From JAHEDH01 sp963745865 (lineage in GTDB: Bacteria; Actinomycetota; Acidimicrobiia; Spongiisociales; ZC4RG35): a stretch of 64,000 nucleotides of DNA. Location: contig CAVUYZ010000004.1 of the NCBI GenBank assembly GCA_963745865.1, positions 558,001-622,000 of the forward strand, read 5' to 3'. Under the pieces are notes generated by a model, which was given only the letters and a program-made list of their open reading frames with translations, had not been told where the DNA came from and searched no databases. Positions 1-7,818 of the stretch are shown one piece after another. The position numbers and the translations under genes were made by a program. Numbering within the stretch: position 1 is the first letter of the stretch; each line of letters starts with the position of its first letter.

Positions 1-1160
1 CGCAACAGGGCAGAGTCGAGCACCTCGGGTCGGTTGGTGGCGGCGATGACGATCACGCCCTCCGAGCCGTCGAAGCCGTCCATCTCGGTGAGGATCTGGT
101 TGAGCGTCTGCTCGCGCTCGTCGTGGCCGCCCATCGCCATCCCACCCGCGCGGGATCGGCCGATTGCGTCGAGCTCGTCGATGAAGATGATCGCAGGAGC
201 GACCTCCTTCGCCTGGTTGAAGAGGTCGCGGACCCGGCTGGCACCCACCCCGACGACCATCTCGATGAACTCGGACGCTGACATCGAGAAGAACGGGACG
301 TCGGCTTCTCCGGCCACGGCCCTGGCCAGGAGCGTCTTCCCGGTGCCCGGCTGGCCCGACAACAGCACGCCTTTGGGGATCCGCCCCCCGAGCGAGGTGT
401 ACTTCTTGGGGTTCTTGAGGAAGTCGACGATCTCGACCAGCTCTTCTTCGGCGTCCTCGATCCCGGCGACGTCGTCGAAGGTGGTTCGCTCTCCCGACGC
501 CTCGTACCGGCGGGCCTTGCTCTTGCCGAGGCCACCACCAAATCCGCCGAGCGCCGAGCCGGCTCGTCGGAAGAGAATGAAGAAGATCCAGATGATCAGC
601 AGCGTCGGGCCGAAGCCGGTCAGCAACTGCACCCACAGCGGAGGTGGGGCATTCGGGTCTTCGGCGTTCACCTCGACCCCGGCCTCGGTGAGGATCGAGA
701 GCAGGTCGTCCTCCGCGAAGGAGGGGCGCTCGGTCTCGAAGAACGTCTGGTTGGGGTCCGGAGCGTTGGAGAACAGTCCCGTGTCTTCGTTCCCGGTGCT
801 GTCTTCGACCGGGAGAGGGTCGACGAGTTGGCCCTGGATGCTCTGATCGGTGGAGGTGACGGACTCGACGTTCCCGACGTCGACCTGCTCGAGGAACTGC
901 GTGTATGAGATTCGGATCGGGTCCTCGGGAGCGAAGAACGCATTCGAGACGGTGATGTTGAAGATCAGCAGAGCCGCCAGCGCCACCCAGAACCACCGAC
1001 CGCCCGGTGGCGTGGGGATGAGGCGAGGAGGGCGATCATCCGACGTCGAGTCGTCGTCGTCGGGCATGCCTTCGACACGCCAACCCGGCTTCTCGTCATC
1101 GCGTTTGGGCTTGTTGGTTCTGGAGGTCACGACCCTTCGGAGGTTACTGGTTCGGTGCAT
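1..1160 (-). CDS. ftsH: FtsH-type ATP-dependent membrane protease (N-terminal part, runs off left edge)
   Basis: Reading the minus strand from 1160 gives 386 codons open to the window edge. There are two membrane segments (about residues 56-76 and 176-198) bracketing an extracytoplasmic domain, then the AAA domain with Walker A GQPGTGKT (269-276), Walker B IIFIDELD (about 324-331) and the start of the SRH region. FtsH hexamers degrade misfolded membrane proteins and some regulators. The zinc protease motif would lie beyond the edge and is not seen. The cytoplasmic N-terminus of about 50 residues is longer and more charged than in the second ftsH at 40920. An internal GTG near 1128 is a possible alternative start. 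It diverges from polX. Confidence 0.9.
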   Translation of the reverse strand, partial: MHRTSNLRRVVTSRTNKPKRDDEKPGWRVEGMPDDDDSTSDDRPPRLIPTPPGGRWFWVALAALLIFNITVSNAFFAPEDPIRISYTQFLEQVDVGNVESVTSTDQSIQGQLVDPLPVEDSTGNEDTGLFSNAPDPNQTFFETERPSFAEDDLLSILTEAGVEVNAEDPNAPPPLWVQLLTGFGPTLLIIWIFFILFRRAGSALGGFGGGLGKSKARRYEASGERTTFDDVAGIEDAEEELVEIVDFLKNPKKYTSLGGRIPKGVLLSGQPGTGKTLLARAVAGEADVPFFSMSASEFIEMVVGVGASRVRDLFNQAKEVAPAIIFIDELDAIGRSRAGGMAMGGHDEREQTLNQILTEMDGFDGSEGVIVIAATNRPEVLDSALL

Positions 1161-1206
1161 GTAGATGGCCCGAGTCGCCTGCGCCGCCCTTGGGGCCGCC
1201 GGGGCC

Positions 1207-1212
1207 TATCTT
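1207..1212 (+). promoter_or_regulatory. Leaderless -10 box of polX
   Basis: TATCTT lies 6 bases before the ATG at 1219 and no Shine-Dalgarno sequence is present. This is the TANNNT-N6-7-start arrangement of actinobacterial leaderless mRNAs. Confidence 0.55.
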
Positions 1213-1218
1213 GGCGTC

Positions 1219-2954
1219 ATGGTGAACACCAGGGACGTCGTCGCCGCGCTGCAGGAGCTCGCCGAGTTGACGGTGCTCGAGGAAGAGTCGCCCCAGAGCT
1301 TCAAGGTCAGGGCATACGAGAACGCAATCAGCGGGATCCGGGGTCAGGGCGGGGACATCACCGCCATGAGCAAATCGCAGCTCACCGAGATCAAGGGCGT
1401 TGGACCTGCGACCGCCGACAAGATCCTGCAGTACGTCGAGACCGGCTCGATCGACAAGCTGGACCGACTCCGGGAGTCGTATCCCCCCGATTTCGTGCGG
1501 CTCACCAAGATCCCTGGAATCGGGCCCAAGACGCTCAAGCTCATGCGCCGCGAGCTCGGCATCGAGAACCTGGATCAGCTGCAGCAAGCGATCGCCGACG
1601 AACGACTGCGGAGTCTTCCCGGTCTCGGCAAGACCAGCGAGGAGAAGATCGCCACAGCAATCGATCGCCTCGGCCTCCACGGCAAGGACCGTCGCACGCC
1701 GATCGCCGAAGCATTCCCGATCGCCCGGCGGCTCGTTTCCGAGCTCGAAGAGCTGCCAGGCGTGGAGAGGGTGCAGTACTGCGGGAGCCTCAGACGGCAT
1801 TCGGAGACCGTTGGCGACATCGACATCACCGTCGCCGGCACCGATCCGATCCCCGTCATGGCCTTCGTCGCCGATCATCCGATGGCATCGAGCGTGATCG
1901 GCCACGGTGACACCAAGACCTCGATCCTCGATCGGCAGGGACTTCAGATCGACGTCCGGGTGGTCGCCCCCGAACAGTTCGGTGCGGCAGTCATGTACTT
2001 CACGGGCTCCAAGGCCCACAACATCGTGCTTCGCCAGCGTGCCATCGACCGCGGTCGACTCCTCAACGAGTACGGGCTGTTCGACGCGGAGACCGATGAA
2101 GTCATCGCCCGTGAGACCGAGGCGGACATCTACTCGGCCCTCGATCTCGAGTTCATCCCGCCGGTGGTGCGGGAGAACACCGGTGAGATCGAGGCGGCGG
2201 CCGACGGGACGCTGCCCGACTTCGTGACCCTCGATGACATCCGCGGCGATCTCCACTATCACACCGACCTGTCAGGTGACGGGGAGTCGTCGCTCGCGGA
2301 CATGGTGGCGGCAGCGTCGGAGCGGGGGTACTCCTACGTCGCCATCACTGATCATGGCGAGGATCTCGCCATCAATGGCTCGTCCCGCGACGAGATGCTG
2401 GTCCACCGCGACGCCATCCGGGCCCTCCAGGAGGACTACCCGGACCTCAGGATCCTGTTCGGATGTGAGCTGAACATCGGGCCCGACGGCTCGCTCGACT
2501 ACGACGCGGAGTTCCGGAGGGAGTTCGAGTGGACCGTTGCATCGGTTCACTCGCATTTCGATCTCTCGCCCCAAGAGCAGACCGTGCGTCTGATCACTGG
2601 CCATCTCCGACCCGACGGTGAACGTGATCGGTCATCTCTCCGGCCGGTACATCGGGCGAAGGCCCGGCATCGAATTCGATGTCGACTCGGTGATCGAAGC
2701 GCTCGCCATCGCCGACGTCGGTCTCGAGGTCAACGGAGCACTCGAGCGATTGGACGCCGACTCCGAGGTCATCCGCCAGGCAGTCAGGGCCGGAGTCCGG
2801 CTTGGTGGTATCGACCGACTCGCATCACACCTCGGAGCTGCATCGGATGGGATACGGGGTGCTCCAGGCACAGCGCGGGTGGGCGTCGCGAGCGGATGTC
2901 GCCAACACCATGCCGACCGACGAGTTCCTCGAGTGGGCAGGCGCACGCCGATGA
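1219..2954 (+). CDS. polX: DNA polymerase X / 3'-5' exonuclease (two frameshifts)
   Basis: The product has helix-hairpin-helix repeats (GIGPKTLK), a Pol X nucleotidyltransferase core with metal-binding DID (VGDIDITV) and a C-terminal PHP phosphoesterase domain starting DLHYHTDLSGDG. This family acts in gap-filling DNA repair. The frame is lost near 2598 (ACTGGCC, expected ACTGCC) and again near 2804 (CTTGGTGG, expected CTTGTGG). Removing one base at each place restores a continuous PHP domain (NVIGHLSGRYIGRRPG, then VVSTDSHHTSEL) ending at TGA 2952-2954, 577 residues, which is normal for the family. Total length is 3n+2, as two insertions require. The stop overlaps the next ATG. Confidence 0.85.
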
Positions 2955-3514
2955 GGATCGGGCGATTGGTCGCCCTGATCACAACAGCCGGACTGCTCGT
3001 GGTCGGTGGGACCCCCGCCGCCGCCCTGGAATCTCCGACCTGCGAGCCGACCGACACGGTGAACGTTCTGGCCGGCGTGTCGCGATCGGAGATCACCGGC
3101 GTGGTCGAGTTCGAGGTGATCGGGCGCGGCGTGATATCGGACTCGTCGATCGTCGGCGCCGCTCGCAGGATCTGGGGTGACGTCCTCGTTGAACGCTGGG
3201 TGACGCCGTCCGAGGATCAGGTGGCGTGTACCGGTGTCCCGACCGAGATCGGATCCGTCTGGTACCGCTTCGTCTCTTCGTCGGGCATCGTCGACACGGT
3301 GCTGCCGGTCGAACCGACTGCGCTCGACCTGGACGCGCTCGCGGTGGTGCTCACCGAGCCGGTGAGTGTGGACAGCAGCGGGATCGATCGGGTGATGGCG
3401 TTCCTGCGGGTCAACTGGGTCCTCCTCGCCATAGGGGGGTTTGCGTTGACCTCGGTTGTCGGCGTGGTGGTCCGGCGCCGTGATGGCCGCGACCGGGGCG
3501 ACTACCTCTTCTGA
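2951..3514 (+). CDS. Small secreted or membrane-anchored protein with C-terminal TM segment
   Basis: The protein has 187 residues. It has an N-terminal signal peptide (about 1-26, ending TPAAALES), an extracytoplasmic beta-rich middle, a single membrane helix at about 153-174 and a basic tail ending GDYLF. This gives a type I topology with a short cytoplasmic tail. The start ATG overlaps the polX stop (ATGA), so the two are probably cotranscribed. I do not recognise a family. Its last 111 bases recur in decayed form at 6188-6272, beyond the neighbouring lipoprotein gene. Confidence 0.7.
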   Translation: MRIGRLVALITTAGLLVVGGTPAAALESPTCEPTDTVNVLAGVSRSEITGVVEFEVIGRGVISDSSIVGAARRIWGDVLVERWVTPSEDQVACTGVPTEIGSVWYRFVSSSGIVDTVLPVEPTALDLDALAVVLTEPVSVDSSGIDRVMAFLRVNWVLLAIGGFALTSVVGVVVRRRDGRDRGDYLF

Positions 3515-3573
3515 GAGCGATGTCTCCGATTGCGGTGATGTGCGCGATCGCCAGTCGGTCGGTTCCCGGACGA

Positions 3574-6147
3574 TCAGCGGTCGCAGTTCACCTGCAGGGC
3601 GAACGCTTCGAACCCGGAGGAGTCCAGGTTCCCACCGCCGGGGAAGAACGCCGGGTTGAACGGGTCGTTGAGGAACGCCGTACCGCTGGCGGTCAGCGTG
3701 GAGCCGTCGAGCTCGATCGAGTCGAGCGTTCCCGACGCATCCGCCGTCTGCATCCACGTAGTCGGATCGCCGTTACGTCTGACGATCAGTCTGAAACTCG
3801 GCGCTCCGTCTCGACTCGTTTCTGCGTCGAGGTACTCGATCGTGATCTCATACTGCCGGTCCTCGGTCTCCTGGAACCGACTCGTCGCGAAGAGTGAGCC
3901 GTCAGCGGCTTGACACTGCCACTGGACCGCAGAATTCGGCACAACCGAGGGTGGCTCGGCCCCGAAACCAATGGTCAGGGGTCCGATGCTCAATGCGTTC
4001 TGTCCGTCGGCCGGCGGCGGTGGCTCATCCACCTCGACATCGGCGGGGGCTGCGGGCGTGTGCGATTGCACGACGTAGGTGTCGTAGACGAACCCGTAGT
4101 CCCCGGTCAGAGCGACGTCGAGCGTGCAGCCTTCCAGCATCTCCGGGCGCTCGATCCCGCCCGCCGCACACGCCGCCTCGGCATCGGCTCGGGCGTCGGG
4201 ATCGAGATCGTCGAGGTCGTACTTGACCCGTGGGAACCCTTCGATGGTGAACGTGGCGGTGCTTTCGCCGCTGTCGTAGCGGAACAGCGACTCGTCCTCT
4301 GTGATGCGCCACGTGTCGACATAGGTCGGGTAGAAGTTCTCGAAGTCGAATCTGATCTCGGGATCGAGCAGTTCTCCCGAGCGGGTCACCCAATCGTTCG
4401 TCCAGTCGCCATCAGGACTGCCGAACATCCCCTCAGCATTGCCTTCCGGCGAGACGATCAACATCATGAGCGGACTCGAACTCGTTGACGCGCCTTCGGC
4501 CGAGACCCGCGGCAACCCGCCGGTCACCCGGACCTCAGTGCCATCGGGCCAGACGATCACCCAGCCCGTCCCCGTCCACAGCAGTGCGGCGTCGCCAACA
4601 GCGACCGTCTCGCCCCGCTGCAACTCGCGCTCTTCTCCGTCCACCCAGAGCCGGCTGCCCTGGTGCATCGAGATCTCGTGATCGCCGACGCCGACCGCAA
4701 CGGCAGTGACGATCGACACCGCATCGGATCCCGGCCACGGTGCCAGCCGCGCCTGCACCGTCGCGGTGTCGTTGTCGAAGACCAGGAACTCACCGGCTGC
4801 CTGGTTGTCATACGACGACCCATCGAAGGTGGTCATGTGCACATCCCCATACGTCCCAGCGACAAGGAGGTCGAAGATCCCCGGTGGGTCTTCGCAGTAC
4901 TCGTTGGCACTCTCCGCCGGAGAGGGGGTGGCGTCGTCCTCGAGCTCCGACGTATCGATGGCATCGGTGTCCAGTGGTCCGAAGGCTGCCTCGTTGTTCT
5001 TCAGGAGCCGGGTTGCTTCGACCACGCAGGCGGTGAATCTGGGGACCGTACCGAGAAGTTCGATCAAGCCTTCAGGCGTGACATCCTTCAGACCAGCGAC
5101 GGTCCCAAAACGATCGACGTCGGGATCCACCCGGTTTTCGTCACCGAGAACCACCGTGTAATTGCCATCCGGTTGACGTAGGACGCGCCACGAATACCCC
5201 TCGCTCTGCGACCTGAGGTCGAAAATCTCATACGGCCCGACGAAATCGTTGGCTCTCACTGCTTCGAGGATCCGCGCACCTTCGACGTCACCTTGGAGCG
5301 TCGCCTCGAAGACTGCAGCTTGCTTCGGGCGGGTGAGCACCATCGTTGATCCCTCGATCGCAATCACGGTGCCGTCCACGCTGAGGCCGACGTCTCCGTT
5401 GTCGCCGAGAGCGCCGATCAGCCCGCGGTTCCAGCGGTAGGCGAACAGTTCGTGTGGCGAGAGTCCTGCTTCCTCGGCTGGATCGCCCGGGAACGTCTGG
5501 CCCAGCACGTAGGCCGACGTCAGGTCATCGCCTGGAGCGATCTTCGACACAAACGTCAGATCCACCGCTCCGACGTCGCCGGGTCCGACATGGGTGCGGG
5601 ATTCAGCGAAGTCGGCGGTGAAGATCTCGACCAGCAGACCTCGACCGTCGCTCTCGGATTCATCGAACCGGAAGGGCTCGGCGTCGGGGTTCGACGCGGC
5701 CAGGACCGCTGCCAGCGCCTCGGCTCCGGCGGAGCGCGCCTCGGGCCCGGCTGTGAGCACTCCAAAATCGAGCGACAACGACGGGATCGCCTCACCCGAG
5801 GAATCACCCACGTCGCCTTCGAGGGAGTCGACGGCGGTGAGTGTGAATCCCCCGGCCAACTCGACCGGTTCGGCCGCGCCCTGCGTCGCCCGCTCGAGCA
5901 CCTCGTCGTAATAACTGACGGGGCCGTCGTCGGTCTGCACCGACATGTCGAGATACAGCAGAAAGTCCTGCACGGCCGGTGTCCCGCCCATCGCGGCGTC
6001 CATCATGGCTTTCGCGTCGGTCGCGGACGCCTCATCCTCTGTATCGAGACCCTCGCCAGCGCTGCCGCCACACCCTGCGACGAGCAGTGCGAGTGTCACG
6101 ACAATCCCGGCCACCTGCATGCTCCGCTGCTTGGACCGTCCCGCCAT
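3574..6147 (-). CDS. von Willebrand factor type D (VWD) domain lipoprotein
   Basis: The protein has 857 residues. A lipoprotein signal ends in lipobox LVAGC (Cys26). Residues 30-420 are of unknown fold. A VWD domain spans about 432-615: GDVHMTTFDGSSYD at the start, GEFLVF and VQARLAPWPG strands, the EGMFGSPDGDWTNDW turn and DTWRITEDESLF at the end. It is followed by a Cys-containing C8-like piece (AEAACAAGG to LEGCTLDVALTGD, about 655-683), a proline-rich linker (about 708-713) and a C-terminal beta domain with two Cys. Being lipid-anchored, it should face the cell exterior. VWD domains are typical of adhesive animal proteins but occur in some bacterial surface proteins; adhesion or matrix binding is inference. 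It is monocistronic and transcribed against its neighbours. Confidence 0.75.
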   Translation of the reverse strand: MAGRSKQRSMQVAGIVVTLALLVAGCGGSAGEGLDTEDEASATDAKAMMDAAMGGTPAVQDFLLYLDMSVQTDDGPVSYYDEVLERATQGAAEPVELAGGFTLTAVDSLEGDVGDSSGEAIPSLSLDFGVLTAGPEARSAGAEALAAVLAASNPDAEPFRFDESESDGRGLLVEIFTADFAESRTHVGPGDVGAVDLTFVSKIAPGDDLTSAYVLGQTFPGDPAEEAGLSPHELFAYRWNRGLIGALGDNGDVGLSVDGTVIAIEGSTMVLTRPKQAAVFEATLQGDVEGARILEAVRANDFVGPYEIFDLRSQSEGYSWRVLRQPDGNYTVVLGDENRVDPDVDRFGTVAGLKDVTPEGLIELLGTVPRFTACVVEATRLLKNNEAAFGPLDTDAIDTSELEDDATPSPAESANEYCEDPPGIFDLLVAGTYGDVHMTTFDGSSYDNQAAGEFLVFDNDTATVQARLAPWPGSDAVSIVTAVAVGVGDHEISMHQGSRLWVDGEERELQRGETVAVGDAALLWTGTGWVIVWPDGTEVRVTGGLPRVSAEGASTSSSPLMMLIVSPEGNAEGMFGSPDGDWTNDWVTRSGELLDPEIRFDFENFYPTYVDTWRITEDESLFRYDSGESTATFTIEGFPRVKYDLDDLDPDARADAEAACAAGGIERPEMLEGCTLDVALTGDYGFVYDTYVVQSHTPAAPADVEVDEPPPPADGQNALSIGPLTIGFGAEPPSVVPNSAVQWQCQAADGSLFATSRFQETEDRQYEITIEYLDAETSRDGAPSFRLIVRRNGDPTTWMQTADASGTLDSIELDGSTLTASGTAFLNDPFNPAFFPGGGNLDSSGFEAFALQVNCDR

Positions 6148-6153
6148 CGGGCG

Positions 6154-6159
6154 AGGCTA
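6154..6159 (-). promoter_or_regulatory. Leaderless -10 box of the VWD lipoprotein
   Basis: On the minus strand TAGCCT is followed after exactly 6 bases by the ATG at 6147, with no Shine-Dalgarno sequence. It supports this start codon. Confidence 0.55.
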
Positions 6160-6187
6160 GTGCGGGGTCGGTCGCAGGATGGCGCCT

Positions 6188-6272
6188 CTGCGAGTCGACT
6201 GGGTCTTCCTCGCCATCGCGGGTTCGCGTTGACCTCGGTAGCTGGCGTGGTGCCGGCGACTACCTCTTCTGA
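6188..6272 (+). pseudogene. Decayed partial copy of the 3' end of the gene at 2951-3514
   Basis: About 75 bases align at roughly 85 percent identity by eye to 3404-3514: the coding sequence for NWVLLAIGGFALTSVVGVV and the terminal TACCTCTTCTGA. The copy has lost one base (GGG-TTCGCG) and about 26 bases just before the terminal codons, so the frame is broken. It is in the same orientation as the intact gene and on the far side of the VWD lipoprotein gene. Confidence 0.7.
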
Positions 6273-6299
6273 AAGCGTCCCTCTGAGCTGACGGTGGAA

Positions 6300-6334
6300 C
6301 TAACAGTGTTAGAGAACGCGAACACTGTTAGGGT
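6300..6334 (+). promoter_or_regulatory. TetR-type operator pair with -10 box
   Basis: Two related palindromes precede the tetR start: CTAACAGTGTTAG at 6300-6312 and GAACACTGTTAG at 6320-6331, with centres 20 bases apart. The second overlaps a -10 box TAGGGT at 6329-6334 that lies 8 bases before the ATG. This layout fits autorepression by the adjacent TetR protein. Confidence 0.65.
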
Positions 6335-6342
6335 ATTGCTCG

Positions 6343-6939
6343 ATGGACGACCGCAGAGCGAAACGAACCCGAGAGACGACACGCGAGATCCTCGACGCTG
6401 CCTGGGCACTCGCCGATCGCGACGGGATCGCCGGACTGTCGTTGCGTGAGGTGGCGCGCAAGGTCGGGATGCGGGCGCCGTCTCTGTACAACTACTTCGA
6501 GTCCAAGGACGCCCTCTACGACGCCCTGTTCGTCGACGGGAACGAACAGCTCATGCGGTCCCTCGACGGTTGGCGTGCCGACGGCGGCGAGGGCAGAGAC
6601 TCGATCGATGTGGTGGCCGAAGGTGCCCAGCGGTTCATCCGCTTCTGTCAAGAATCGGTTGCCCGGTATCAGATCCTCTTCACCCGGGCCGTGCCCGGAT
6701 GGCGCCCGTCTGAGGAGGCGTACACCCACGCGATCACGGCATACGAGCGGACGGCGGATCTCGCAGCGTCGGCCGGAATCACGTCACCCGAAGACCTCGA
6801 CCTGTACATGGCCATCTCCAGCGGGCTGGCGGCCCAGCAGATGGCCAACGACCCCACCGGAGATCGGTGGGTGTCCCTGGCCCCGAGGGCGATTCGGATG
6901 CTCATCCACGACATCCAGACGAGGGAGGAGAACGTATGA
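6343..6939 (+). CDS. TetR-family transcriptional regulator
   Basis: The protein has 198 residues. The N-terminal helix-turn-helix (about 15-60) reads LSLREVARKVGMRAPSLYNY followed by FESKDALYDAL, the standard TetR signature. The C-terminal domain resembles TetR_C/WHG-type ligand-binding halves. It probably represses itself and the downstream gene, which starts inside its stop codon (ATGA at 6936-6939). The ligand cannot be read from sequence. The operators lie just upstream. Confidence 0.9.
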   Translation: MDDRRAKRTRETTREILDAAWALADRDGIAGLSLREVARKVGMRAPSLYNYFESKDALYDALFVDGNEQLMRSLDGWRADGGEGRDSIDVVAEGAQRFIRFCQESVARYQILFTRAVPGWRPSEEAYTHAITAYERTADLAASAGITSPEDLDLYMAISSGLAAQQMANDPTGDRWVSLAPRAIRMLIHDIQTREENV

Positions 6940-7712
6940 CCACGACCATCACCCGCACCGAGGAGATCACTCGGATCCACCGCGACGTCGACGCCCGGCG
7001 TCTCGCCCATGAGGTCTACGCCGACATGCTCTCGGTGCTCGGCGACCTGACAGAGGCGGAGTGGGAGGCGCCCACCGAATGCGATCCGTGGACGGTGGCC
7101 GACATCGTTCGCCATCTCGTCGGTGCGGCAGCAGCGCACGCCTCGGTCAGGGAGCAGGTCAGGCAGCTGCGCCACGGGGCGAAGCACAGGTCGGAGTTCG
7201 GCGGAAGCGATCTCGATGCCATGAACGACCTCCAGGTCGAAGACCACCTGGCTCTCGACCCGCCTGCGCTGGTTGCCAAGCTCACCGAGCTCGCTCCACG
7301 GGCGGTCCGCGGGCGGATGCGCGCCCCGCGGCTCGTGCGGCGCGTCTCGCTCGAGAGCCCGGTCGGCGGGTCGTCAGCTCCTGGGCTGCCCTCCCGCTTC
7401 TCACTCGGTGAGCTCTTCGATGTGGTGCTCACCAGGGACGTCTGGCTCCACAGAATCGACATCTTTCGGGCGATCGGGAGAGAGCCCGATCTCGGCCAAA
7501 CCGACCGCCGGGTGGTGGAGGACGTGGTCGGTGAATGGTCGTCGCGGTGCGAGCCCGACGTCGCGTTGACCCTGACCGGTTCCGCCGGTGGGCTGTACGT
7601 CGCCGGAGACGGCAGTCGGGCTTTGGAGATCGACGCTGTCGAGTTCTGTCGCGTGCTCTCCGGGCGGGCGCAGCATCCCGGCCCGTGGATGGGCGTGAGG
7701 CTCCTCTTCTAG
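6936..7712 (+). CDS. DinB-fold protein, mycothiol-dependent maleylpyruvate isomerase family
   Basis: The protein has 258 residues. The start overlaps the tetR stop and follows a strong GGAGGAG ribosome site. The N-terminus (TEAEWEAPTECDPWTVADIVRHLVG) is the hallmark of the actinobacterial family of mycothiol-dependent isomerase-like proteins, with the metal-site His in VRHLVG. A later segment LWxHR-like (VWLHRIDIFRAIG) supplies another metal-ligand His. Substrates are unknown for most members. Coexpression with TetR suggests handling of a reactive or xenobiotic compound (inference). Confidence 0.75.
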   Translation: MTTTITRTEEITRIHRDVDARRLAHEVYADMLSVLGDLTEAEWEAPTECDPWTVADIVRHLVGAAAAHASVREQVRQLRHGAKHRSEFGGSDLDAMNDLQVEDHLALDPPALVAKLTELAPRAVRGRMRAPRLVRRVSLESPVGGSSAPGLPSRFSLGELFDVVLTRDVWLHRIDIFRAIGREPDLGQTDRRVVEDVVGEWSSRCEPDVALTLTGSAGGLYVAGDGSRALEIDAVEFCRVLSGRAQHPGPWMGVRLLF

Positions 7713-7818
7713 GAGTGCCGTCGAGAGAAGGCGACGCGGTGGGTCGCTCCGGTTGGGAATCCCGCGACAGATCCTGGCATACTCTTGTCTCGATTCCGCA
7801 CCTGGGAGCAACACAGCG

